A stretch of 64,000 nt of DNA, taken from NCBI GenBank assembly GCA_016718825.1, contig JADKCL010000015.1, positions 92,147-156,146 on the forward strand. Direction: 5' to 3'. Under the pieces are notes generated by a model. It saw nothing but the letters and a program-made list of their open reading frames with translations, was not told the DNA's origin and did not search any database. The stretch's first letter is position 1; every line of letters begins with the position of its first letter. This stretch comes from Bacteroidota bacterium. GTDB lineage: Bacteria > Bacteroidota > Bacteroidia > J057 > JADKCL01. The position numbers were made by a program, and so were the translations under genes. This document shows, in pieces, positions 9,551 to 17,424 of this stretch.

Positions 9551-9589
9551 TCGATAGCCCCGTCCCGAGCCTCGGGACGGGGCTATCGA
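9551..9589. repeat. Perfect 39-nt palindrome (19-bp arms) next to REP copy B
   Basis: Two perfect 19-bp arms meet at a single central C at 9570, so one strand can fold into a very stable hairpin. It overlaps the outer end of the left arm of copy B. Copy A has a shorter hairpin at the equivalent position (8689-8703). It is placed just upstream of the RAYT promoter. It may be the folded structure bound by RAYT, which is inference from the family. Confidence 0.8.
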
Positions 9590-9759
9590 CCGCACGCCTC
9601 CGGCGGAATTTTAAGTAGAAGGGAGGCGTGGATTGAGATGTCCTATTGATAGACTTCGGCGAATTGCATTTGACTAATATCTAGGTTTGCCATTGCAAAG
9701 TTGAAATTCCGCCGGAGGCGTGCTGTCGATCGGCGTTAGGGCCGGAGGCCCACGCCTCC
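9585..9759. repeat. REP/BIME-like inverted-repeat element, copy B
   Basis: The left arm 9585-9611 and right arm 9704-9730 are 27-bp inverted repeats with one mismatch (CTG for CGG in the right arm), again 92 bp apart. The right side continues into GGGCCGGAGGCCCACGCCTC, shared with copy A, and supplies the last codons and stop (9736-9738) of the radical SAM gene on the minus strand. Copies A and B are in direct orientation on either side of the transposase gene. Confidence 0.85.
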
Positions 9760-11139
9760 AACACTTCCCATCCTGCGCTTCGCAACCCAAGCCTTCGCCC
9801 CCAGTTTCCAGGAATCCAGCAATTTCCCCTTCTTCCTCGCCTTCGCCGCATTCACCTTGTTCACCACATACCGCACCGCATGGTCGTAGTACACCCGCGG
9901 AAAGGTCCGCACAAAGTCCAAATCGCGGTCGGTGCTCGTTTCCCAATCCAGCTTTTCCAGCATTTGGGATTCGACTTCCTCGTACATCGGCGTGCCTTTG
10001 ATCGGGTAGGCGACGGTGATCGTGAAAATATCAGGATCGCTGCTGATCAGGTGCTGAACCGTGTCTTCGATATCCTGCTCCGTTTCGCCGGGGTAGCCAA
10101 GCATGATGAATGTACCCGCTTCGATGCCGTGGGCTTGGCTCAGGTGGATCATGTCGCGCACCTGCGTCACCTGCACCCGCCTGTCCATGAGGTCGATCAC
10201 GCGCTGCGAACCGCTTTCGGCGCCGATCCAGACGCGGAAACAGCCGGTTTGTTCCAAGAGTGCGACCACTTCCTCGTTCATGCGGTCGGCGCGGGTGATG
10301 CATTCGTAGCGAATCTCAATCCCCTTGAGCATCAGCTCCTCCGCGAATCCCGCCAACCATTTGTGGCTGATCGTGAAGACGTCGTCCACAAACCAAAACC
10401 CATCCACTTGATAGTTTTGCTGCATCCACGCCAATTCCTCGACGACCAATTTGGGCGAACGGCGGCGGTAACTCAAGCCATACACGGCCCGGCTGCACCA
10501 TTTGCAGGTGTAGGGACAACCGCGCATCGTGCTCACGGAGGCCGTCGAATAGCCATGGCGTTCCTTCCAAGCGGCGAAATATTTGTTCAGGTCAATGGCT
10601 TTGCGGTCGGGCATCGGCAAGACGTCGATGTCCTTGATCTTTTCGCGTTCCTTGGTGCGCACGATTTCGCCACGCATGTTGATGAAGGCGATGCCGTCGA
10701 TCGTGTCCAAAAACGGACTGAAGGCCGAATCCACTGAGGTGAGCAGGTCATACAGCGTCGTTTCGCCTTCGCCCAGAACGATAAAATCCGCTCCAGCACG
10801 CAAAAATGCCTCGTCGTGGTGCTTGACCTCGGGGCCGCCCAAGATGATGCGCGTATGCTTCAGCCGTTCCTCCGAGCGCACAAACCGGATGATTTCCAGG
10901 ATGTTAAGCTTGGTCATCAGGTTCACGTACAACCCGAGGAAGGAAGGCCGTGCTTGCAACAAATATTCCTTGAAGGCGGATTTGGAGGAGAATGTCGTGT
11001 CAAAAACCTCTGAATCAAGGCTTTTTCGCTTGAGATAAGCATTCAGGTAGAGGATGCCCAACGGAGGGTAGGGCCGCATGATGGCCTGTTCCTTGGGATC
11101 GTCGGCCAAAAAGTAGCCATGTGAGAGCAGTATTTTCAT
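9736..11139 (-). CDS. B12-binding-domain radical SAM protein, coupled to a methyltransferase
   Basis: 467 residues. The N-terminal ~130 residues form the cobalamin-binding-like Rossmann domain (MRPYPPLGILYLNAYLK, IILGGPEVKHHDEAFL, FIVLGEGETTLYDLL), but I see no DxHxxG cobalamin ligand motif. The radical SAM barrel has the CxxxCxxC cluster motif in STMRGCPYTCKWCSRAVYG and the family block VWIGAESGSQRVIDLMDR. ATG 11139 is set by homology (MKILLSHGYF) and by the 4-base overlap (ATGA) with the methyltransferase stop, so the two are translated together. The last residues (VGGVGLRP) come from REP copy B. A paralogue lies at 27715-29119. The substrate is unknown; methylation or rearrangement of a lipid or cell-surface intermediate is possible but unproven. 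Confidence 0.85.
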   Translation of the reverse strand: MKILLSHGYFLADDPKEQAIMRPYPPLGILYLNAYLKRKSLDSEVFDTTFSSKSAFKEYLLQARPSFLGLYVNLMTKLNILEIIRFVRSEERLKHTRIILGGPEVKHHDEAFLRAGADFIVLGEGETTLYDLLTSVDSAFSPFLDTIDGIAFINMRGEIVRTKEREKIKDIDVLPMPDRKAIDLNKYFAAWKERHGYSTASVSTMRGCPYTCKWCSRAVYGLSYRRRSPKLVVEELAWMQQNYQVDGFWFVDDVFTISHKWLAGFAEELMLKGIEIRYECITRADRMNEEVVALLEQTGCFRVWIGAESGSQRVIDLMDRRVQVTQVRDMIHLSQAHGIEAGTFIMLGYPGETEQDIEDTVQHLISSDPDIFTITVAYPIKGTPMYEEVESQMLEKLDWETSTDRDLDFVRTFPRVYYDHAVRYVVNKVNAAKARKKGKLLDSWKLGAKAWVAKRRMGSVGGVGLRP

Positions 11140-11939
11140 CTCCGCCGAAAAGCTACCAAAAAATGATCGGAATACTTGGCAGGAAAACGCTTCGAATAGG
11201 CATTTGTCTCCCAGCGGTTCATTTTGACCAATAAATTCGGGCGTTTTGCAAAAAACGGATCCAAGTAGGAGGGGGGAAGGTAGGCGCCGACGGCCAACCT
11301 TCGTTCGGGGATCAGCGAACCCGACATGAGCCGATCGAATTTCGCAGGTGTATAATAATATGTATCCTGAAAGACGCCGTCGGCAAGTCGCGCCTTCACG
11401 GGGCCACGCTTGAAGCGTCGGAAGGCCTTTGCAGGCTGCAGCTTCGCCAGAAAATAAAGCGATTCCCAAGCACAAAACTTCCCCATGACCACGGCCACAA
11501 AATGTCCGCCGGGTTTGAGCAGCCTTCGAATCGTCGCCGCCGAAGCTTGAATCTCGGCCGCTGTCAAACAATTGAATCCCCCGAAATTGCTCAAAATCAG
11601 GTCGTAGCGTTCGTAGGGTAAGGTTTGGTCGAGCCCTTGGATGCCGGTTTGCAGCACCCTTATTCCCTTGCCGATGACTTTTTGAGTCGTTGCTTCGACC
11701 ATTTCGGCGGAAAGGTCGGTGGCCGTGACGAGCAAACCTTGATTCGCCAGCCAAAGCGCATCCTCACCTGTGCCGCAGTTCAGTTCCAAAGCCGTCTGAG
11801 GCTTGGCGGTTTGGATCAATTCCTGCAAATACCGATGCGTGACAGCGCGTTGCATCCGACCGATCTGGGTTTCGGTGAATTCCAAGTCGTAGCCACGGGC
11901 CGTGGCATCAAAAGGCGTCGGTGTCAAATGTTCCTGCAT
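11136..11939 (-). CDS. Class I SAM-dependent methyltransferase
   Basis: Rossmann methyltransferase of 267 residues. Motif I is LELNCGTGEDALWLA, motif II region VTATDLSAEMVE, motif IV YDLILSNFGGFNC, and LLKPGGHFVAVVMG is the post-core strand. ATG 11939 (MQEHLTPTPFDATARGYD) is chosen because the family begins just before the FDxxAxxYD block; the open frame extends upstream to 12074 without similarity. Its stop overlaps the start of the radical SAM gene (ATGA), indicating coupled translation and a shared pathway. The substrate is unknown. Confidence 0.82.
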   Translation of the reverse strand: MQEHLTPTPFDATARGYDLEFTETQIGRMQRAVTHRYLQELIQTAKPQTALELNCGTGEDALWLANQGLLVTATDLSAEMVEATTQKVIGKGIRVLQTGIQGLDQTLPYERYDLILSNFGGFNCLTAAEIQASAATIRRLLKPGGHFVAVVMGKFCAWESLYFLAKLQPAKAFRRFKRGPVKARLADGVFQDTYYYTPAKFDRLMSGSLIPERRLAVGAYLPPSYLDPFFAKRPNLLVKMNRWETNAYSKRFPAKYSDHFLVAFRRR

Positions 11940-12168
11940 GCGCTGTCGGCGAAGATAGGGCAGTCCGGTCGGTTGGGCAAGGGTCGGAAGGTTTTCGCAG
12001 GGTTGGAAAATCGATTCGCAGGGAAAAGAAAGTGAAAGGTCAATCTCAAAGCGATCAATGACCACGGACGCCAAAGTTCAATGAAATGTTTATGAGACAC
12101 AACCTAGGGGAAACATTCAATGTGGTTCTTCAAGAGTCTCAACTCGTTACAAATATTATGAATATCAG

Positions 12169-14652
12169 CTATTCCGGTTTCCAAATATCTCCCCCTTGAA
12201 AGGCATTCATCCAATCTTCCAATAATTGAATAGTTTCTGACGAGTTGATATCAACTGAATAACCCAAAATATATAGCGTTCTCAGTAGCTCTAACTTATT
12301 ATTTCCATATTTTGTTTCAAAATAGGTCTTCAAGTCAGCTCTATAAGTTTGGACGATTTCAGGTCGTTCGCTTAAAAGCGCAGCTAATAACAACCCTCTA
12401 GTTCGTAGGGCTTCCTTGGGTCCTTTATCCGCAGGAAAATCTGAATTATTATTAATTGTAACAACTTCAGTAAATGGCAAATCCTGGGTCAATGATTTAG
12501 TTAAAAATAGATCGTGGTCATATTTATTATTATTGACCGAATAGGGATCATTTACAATGAACCTGAGCGAATCCTTATTGACGACAGACAATATTCCGCG
12601 CACGCCCCTCATGCTAGAGGCAAAGTAAAAAATGAAATTAATTGAGCCATCAGGGGATCTGGATGCTTTGGTCTCTCCACAATATTCGTGAATATCAGAC
12701 CAATAAAATTCCTCACCATAGGCAACGTTAATAATAGGTTTACCATTTCTTGAAGTAACAAGAACAATCCAATCGTTACACAGCCATGTGCCAATAAATG
12801 GGGCAATCTCTTCATTTATCACTGCATCCGATTTCGAGCTTGGACGTTTTGCTTGCAGTATAGGATCTACCTTTCCTATCTTTCCCTCAAATGTCGTTTT
12901 AATTCGTGGCCAATATTCATAAGTATGTGAACCTAAACTTCTCTCATGAGTCTTATGGTCTAGCTTTCCCTTAATTACCCATCGCATAGTGTCTGAACCA
13001 ATCGTAAGTTTGATGTCTGAATTAATTTCAGTATCTCTTCTTCTTCCTGACCAATTGCTCTCAAATTTTCTGGAATATCCTCTTGGTTCAAGTATATTCT
13101 GGTTAGAATGCGCCTCCAAGGCCAATTTGGCGTCTTCGACTTCTTTCGGACATACCCAAGCATTTCCAACTGCAAAGCTTCTTGTAGTTACGACATCATA
13201 AGTTGAATAAGTTTCTTGCCTGGTGGATGAATGGTATAGCGTTTGATATTTACATCCGCCAGTTGTTTGTTCAGCGTAGAATAGGGCATTCTTTAGTCTT
13301 GTTAATTCAGATTTCCATTCGGAGTATGCTTTATATTCAATTTTATATTCTGGACTTTCCGTAAGGTCAGTCAGCACTTCTCTAGATACACACCAAGGGC
13401 CATCATATGTATATCTCCAACTGGTCAGATCTTCAATATCTTCAATAGCCCAAAATTGTGGTAAATTAGAATTCTCAGACCTTGTTAAGCGCCATGAAAA
13501 GCTTGGGTGGATAGGTAATAAACCCATTTCACTACATCCAAAATGTTTAAGATTCTTTATTTCTGGAATTGTATTCAGAAATGCATCACTTAGATTTATA
13601 GCTAAACCTATAGGATTTTGCCTATTTAGTGCTTCTTTTAAGAGAGAGGCTAACATTTTCTCAGCCGGATTCAAATCCGTTCTTTCTAATGCTTTTTTCA
13701 ACAAGAGGAATAATGATTCATCTATGTTGCCATGCCAGGACTCATCTATATTACCTGAACTTCTTCTTAGCCACTGAATAGATTGGTATGTGGAATACAT
13801 ATTCGCGTGCTGTGTTCCCATTCTATGACTGATACTTCTTCTCAATTTGTAGCGCAGTGCTCCAGCTATCAAATCTATATCGTCGAGATATGTAAGTGTA
13901 TCAACTCTATTCCTCCAAACATCATCGCAACGTTTTAGCAAATCTGTTGCACCCGGAGTAGGTGCTCCCCAATTATGTGGCCATAACTCATCAATAACTG
14001 GATTACAATCACATGCTTTAATAGCTGCTTCGGTTCGCTTCACAAGATCATCCCAAGAAACCAAACATTTGGTAAAAACCTCCGGTAATTGCCCTGAATA
14101 CCAAAAAACATGGAATGCATCACCTTCGTGCGAAAACAATGCAACTTTATCTATTCCGGCTTCAATTAATGTAATAGGCACTCTAATAGTTTCCTCTATA
14201 TTCTTGCCAATTTTATTAGGAATATATCCGATTACCTTACCTAAGACAATCCCTTTTGTTTCTAGAAGCTTTATTGGCCAATCAGAAGTTTTGTCCTTTC
14301 TATTTAATGCTGGGTAAACTTCGGTAAATAAAGAGCTATTTCCCCAACCAGAAGCCACAACGATCCCATTTTCTATGATATCCATTCCAGTATATGAAAA
14401 TATTTGAGACCTAGCTACATAAGTAGAACTGATCCCATCATAGTCCCAACAGCCCGACCAGCCATCCCAATACGATCTGCTTTGGAGAATGGGGTCTTTA
14501 GCTATTGTGCCAATTTTTGTTGGTGGACCCTCCCAGGAAGACTCCAACGCAATCATCCATTTAGGTGGCTTTTGAGCCAAAGTCTGCTCAAAAAAACTAA
14601 TGAAAATGAATATTACCAACAGTATACTTATTTGCAATTTCGTACTTGCCAT
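12169..14652 (-). CDS. Large secreted protein of unknown function (827 residues)
   Basis: I do not recognise this protein. It starts with a clear signal peptide (KLQISILLVIFIFISFFEQTLAQ), so it is exported. The mature part is rich in Trp, Tyr and Cys, with clusters such as YWDGWSGCWDYDG and ACDCNPVIDELWPHNW. There is no T9SS sorting domain at the C-terminus (ends FQGGDIWKPE) and no transmembrane segment after the signal. Base composition is clearly more AT-rich than the genes on either side, like the 17425-19104 gene, which suggests horizontal acquisition. It lies between the methyltransferase/radical SAM pair and a group II intron. The frame is intact over 2.5 kb, so it is probably expressed. 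Confidence 0.8.
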   Translation of the reverse strand: MASTKLQISILLVIFIFISFFEQTLAQKPPKWMIALESSWEGPPTKIGTIAKDPILQSRSYWDGWSGCWDYDGISSTYVARSQIFSYTGMDIIENGIVVASGWGNSSLFTEVYPALNRKDKTSDWPIKLLETKGIVLGKVIGYIPNKIGKNIEETIRVPITLIEAGIDKVALFSHEGDAFHVFWYSGQLPEVFTKCLVSWDDLVKRTEAAIKACDCNPVIDELWPHNWGAPTPGATDLLKRCDDVWRNRVDTLTYLDDIDLIAGALRYKLRRSISHRMGTQHANMYSTYQSIQWLRRSSGNIDESWHGNIDESLFLLLKKALERTDLNPAEKMLASLLKEALNRQNPIGLAINLSDAFLNTIPEIKNLKHFGCSEMGLLPIHPSFSWRLTRSENSNLPQFWAIEDIEDLTSWRYTYDGPWCVSREVLTDLTESPEYKIEYKAYSEWKSELTRLKNALFYAEQTTGGCKYQTLYHSSTRQETYSTYDVVTTRSFAVGNAWVCPKEVEDAKLALEAHSNQNILEPRGYSRKFESNWSGRRRDTEINSDIKLTIGSDTMRWVIKGKLDHKTHERSLGSHTYEYWPRIKTTFEGKIGKVDPILQAKRPSSKSDAVINEEIAPFIGTWLCNDWIVLVTSRNGKPIINVAYGEEFYWSDIHEYCGETKASRSPDGSINFIFYFASSMRGVRGILSVVNKDSLRFIVNDPYSVNNNKYDHDLFLTKSLTQDLPFTEVVTINNNSDFPADKGPKEALRTRGLLLAALLSERPEIVQTYRADLKTYFETKYGNNKLELLRTLYILGYSVDINSSETIQLLEDWMNAFQGGDIWKPE

Positions 14653-15287
14653 TTCCTATCCATTTAATCGTCAATGCATTAAACATTATATGAATTTAGG
14701 ATTTAATGTGCACAATGCAATGCTTGTCAGAAATTTTGCAGGAGTTTTTGACACGAGATGTCGTGTGTCCTGATAAGTTTCATACATGATGAAGGAAGTT
14801 TTTGAAATAGAACTTGGCCCTTTGGGGCGGCTTGCAGGAGCTGCCCGAAACCACCTTGGGCGGCATTGGTCAAAAGCCCTTGTCGTGAGCGTCAAGGAAA
14901 AACACCCGGCTTGGGTGAAGGTGTGCGTAGTGGAGACGAATGTGAATGAACCACTGATGAAGCGTCGAAAGTGTCAACAGATGACATCAAAACGGGGCTT
15001 GACATCAGCTCCCCGATGAGTACTGCGGGAACCTGTTTACTGGCAGTGCGGTGTCCGGCGTTTAGGTGGCGTGAACACTATGCGGGCGTGTATGGAAAAC
15101 AGGAGAAACAGCCTTGCAATGCCAAGGGAAAAGGCGCGATCCCAGAAAGAGAGGCCGTAAGTACCAATGTGCATGGCTGTGGCGGACCGCATCGTAGTAG
15201 CGTTGAAGCCTTGGAAACTTGGTGGAGCGAAGGGTGCGGCCTTTTCGGTCTCCAAGCCCTGACAACTGCAAAAGCAGGAGGATCAGG

Positions 15288-16565
15288 ATGGAAGTGACCA
15301 GACCGATTCCAATCACCAGAATGATGGTGATGGAGGCTTACAAGCGGGTGAAGGCGAACAGGGGCAGTGCAGGAGTCGACGGCGAAAGCCTCGAGATGTT
15401 CGAGGCGAACCTGAAGGACAACCTGTACAAGATCTGGAACCGCCTGACCTCGGGGAGTTACTTCCCACCTGCGGTGAAGGCCGTGCCGATACCAAAGGCA
15501 GGGGGAAAAGTGAGGGTATTGGGTGTGCCGACCGTTGCCGACAGGGTGGCACAAATGGTTGTGAAGCAAATCTTGGAACCAAGGCTGGAAGCGGTCTTTC
15601 ACCCAAGTTCATTCGGCTACCGACCACGCAAAGGGGCAAAAGATGCGCTGGAGCAAGTGAGGCGGAACTGCTGGAAGTTCGGATGGGTGATCGACCTTGA
15701 CATCAGGGCGTTCTTTGACGAGCTAGACCACGAGTTGCTGTTCAAGGCATTGGAACGGCATGTGAGCGAGAAGTGGATGTTGCTGTATGTTGGGCGATGG
15801 TTAAAGGCGGAAATGGAAGAAGCCGACGGGACAAGGACAGCGCGTGACAAGGGTACACCGCAAGGTGGCGTAATCAGTCCGTTGCTGGCCAACCTGTTCC
15901 TACACTATGCATTCGACAAGTGGATGGAACAAGAATGCCCCGAACTGCCTTTCGAGCGTTACGCCGACGACATCATCGTCCACTGCAACACGCTGGAACA
16001 GGCCGAGCAAACCCTAGCCCTCATACGGGCGAGGATGGAGGCCTGCCGACTCGTGCTGCACCCAGACAAGACGCGCATCGTCCATTGCAAGCAACGCAAT
16101 CGCGTGGAGGATTACCCAGTCGTGAGCTTTGACTTCCTAGGTTACACGTTCAAGCCCCAAAAGGTGAAAACCAAGGACGGGCGCACGAGCCTAGGGTTCG
16201 GGCCATCGGTGAGCAAGGGAGCAATGTCCAAGATGAATGCCAAGATCAAGGAGATCGGGATACATCGGCGGACGGGTTCGACCTTGCAATCACTGGCCGA
16301 CAGGATAAATCCCATGCTGCGCGGATGGCTGAACTACTTCACGCTCTACCGCAAGCACGACGTGAGGCCGATCTTGTACAATCTGGAAAATCGGCTGCTA
16401 GGCTGGGCCCGCAACCGCCACAAGCGGTTGCACGGCTCCTTCAAGCGCGCTGCAAACTGGTTCACAAGACGCTATGTCGAAAACCCGCGATTGTTTGCCC
16501 ATTGGACAGCAGGCTTCACCCCGACCCATGTAAGCCAGAGGTTACGAAAAGGAAGAGCCGTATGA
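15288..16565 (+). CDS. ltrA: Group II intron reverse transcriptase/maturase
   Basis: Intron-encoded protein that splices the intron and copies it into DNA. In about 425 residues it has RT blocks in order: KANRGSAGVDGESLEMF (RT0/1), VRVLGVPTVADRVAQ, SSFGYRPRKGAKDALEQ, VIDLDIRAFFDELDH (RT3), GTPQGGVISPLLANLFL (RT4), catalytic YADDIIVHC (RT5), DFLGYTF (RT7). The maturase X domain follows (SLADRINPMLRGWLNYFTLY). No HNH domain is present. ATG 15288 is preferred over upstream GTG 15219 because AGGAGG lies about 9 bases before it. It lies in intron domain IV and ends 11 bases into domain V. The catalytic YADD and the frame are intact, so mobility is possible. Confidence 0.93.
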   Translation: MEVTRPIPITRMMVMEAYKRVKANRGSAGVDGESLEMFEANLKDNLYKIWNRLTSGSYFPPAVKAVPIPKAGGKVRVLGVPTVADRVAQMVVKQILEPRLEAVFHPSSFGYRPRKGAKDALEQVRRNCWKFGWVIDLDIRAFFDELDHELLFKALERHVSEKWMLLYVGRWLKAEMEEADGTRTARDKGTPQGGVISPLLANLFLHYAFDKWMEQECPELPFERYADDIIVHCNTLEQAEQTLALIRARMEACRLVLHPDKTRIVHCKQRNRVEDYPVVSFDFLGYTFKPQKVKTKDGRTSLGFGPSVSKGAMSKMNAKIKEIGIHRRTGSTLQSLADRINPMLRGWLNYFTLYRKHDVRPILYNLENRLLGWARNRHKRLHGSFKRAANWFTRRYVENPRLFAHWTAGFTPTHVSQRLRKGRAV

Positions 16566-16590
16566 GTCGAGAGGTTCAAGTACGGTTCTG
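16555..16590 (+). other. Group II intron domain V (catalytic RNA hairpin)
   Basis: The 36-base hairpin begins GAGCCGTATGAGTCGAGAGG and ends GTACGGTTCTG, with the AGCCGTA/TACGGTT stem and the purine-rich terminal loop of bacterial group II domain V. It fixes the intron's orientation (+) and 3' end. It slightly overlaps the RT stop region, as often seen. Confidence 0.85.
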
Positions 16591-16630
16591 TGAGAGGGTG
16601 GGAGTGAATTATTTTTCACTTCTGCTCTAC

Positions 16631-16894
16631 TCGACCAAAAGCCAATCTTTCTTGGATCACATGCGAGTACGTGTACGCGCAGGGAAGGTCCCCATACCAA
16701 GCCGTTTTGCGTTGCGTGAGAATCTTGCGCCCGAAAATGGTCAATTCGTCTTGTTCCCAGGGAAGGGTCGTCAGCAGCGTCGCCAAAAATTGGGCTGCCT
16801 CCTCCTTCGAAAAAATGACGCCATGGTCCACGACGATACCGTCACTTGGCAAGCAGTTGGCGACTTCATTTTCGGGTGAATGGAACAACAACAT
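16631..16894 (-). pseudogene. alkB: AlkB-like 2-oxoglutarate dioxygenase, 5' fragment cut off at the group II intron
   Basis: The N-terminal ~88 residues read as AlkB-family DNA/RNA dealkylase: IFSKEEAAQFLATLL, LPWEQDELTIFGRKI and QRKTAWYGDLPCAYTYS match the family's substrate-lid region. The catalytic HxD...H and RxxxxxR half is absent. The match stops within a few codons of the intron 3' end at 16630, and the sequence left of the intron on the minus strand does not encode the missing half. The gene was therefore interrupted and its 3' part lost or moved. The start is ATG 16894 (MLLFHSPENEV). Confidence 0.75.
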
Positions 16895-17424
16895 GTCCGA
16901 AAATAATGAATTATCCCTTCACGCGTTTTTTTTCGGTGTCGGCGTTGCCGCTGTTGTGTTTGCGATGGTCAACCAAGCTCTTGCCAAAGCGGTAGTTGAA
17001 GGTGCAAGCCGATACGCTGTCAAATCCTAACGCTACACCTATTTTTGCGACTTTCTCACTCACTTTTTTACAAAATACTCGTAACCATAGGCCAAACTCG
17101 TATCGACGGATTGCGCAATCAATATGGGGTATGGCGTATGGTTACTTGCATGGAAGAATCAATGAACTACAAACAGGAATATGAGTATCCCGTGACCAGA
17201 CGAAAAGGACATTGGTTACGCAAGATAAGATTTAGTCGGCCCCTGGAGTGATCGCCATTTAAGGTTCAGTTCTTAAACGCCGACTATGTGCATTATGCTC
17301 CCTTCCCAGATCTTATTTGATAGAGAGGAAGCTCGCATGTCTGCCCATAAAGCGTTCCGATCGTCAAGAGAAAAAATAAGCTTATTGCAATTTTCATTGG
17401 ATCAATGTTTAAGTGAATGTGCTT
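16895..17424. other. Gene-free stretch, upstream region of the alkB fragment
   Basis: About 530 bases without a convincing gene. A 45-codon frame on the plus strand (16893-17030, MSENNELSLHAFFFGVG..) has one hydrophobic segment but overlaps the divergent alkB start, and a 68-codon frame at 17045-17251 has no recognisable features. It may hold the alkB promoter on the minus strand. The 3' end of the AT-rich gene at 17425 abuts it. Confidence 0.4.

Larger units (their letters stand above)
14763..16630 (+). mobile_element. Group II intron with reverse transcriptase (5' boundary approximate)
   Basis: The 3' end is well placed: domain V at 16555-16590 is followed by a domain VI-like hairpin (GAGTGAA/TTTCACTTC, about 16601-16623) and ends in ..CTCTAC at 16630. 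The 5' half (about 14800-15280) is non-coding and structured in the manner of domains I-III. The 5' end should read GTGYG. The candidate GTGTG at 14763 gives a 525-base leader before the RT start, a normal length; GTGTG/GTGCG at 14921-14927 is the alternative. The element is thus about 1.7-1.87 kb. The 3' exon is an alkB fragment. No HNH endonuclease domain is visible in the RT. Confidence 0.75.

Noticed and set aside
14786..15019. 77-codon frame before the intron RT
   Set aside because: Lies in the structured 5' part (domain I) of the group II intron.
16893..17030. 45-codon hydrophobic frame divergent from alkB
   Set aside because: Overlaps the alkB start codon; no homology or promoter. Noted only in the gene-free stretch.
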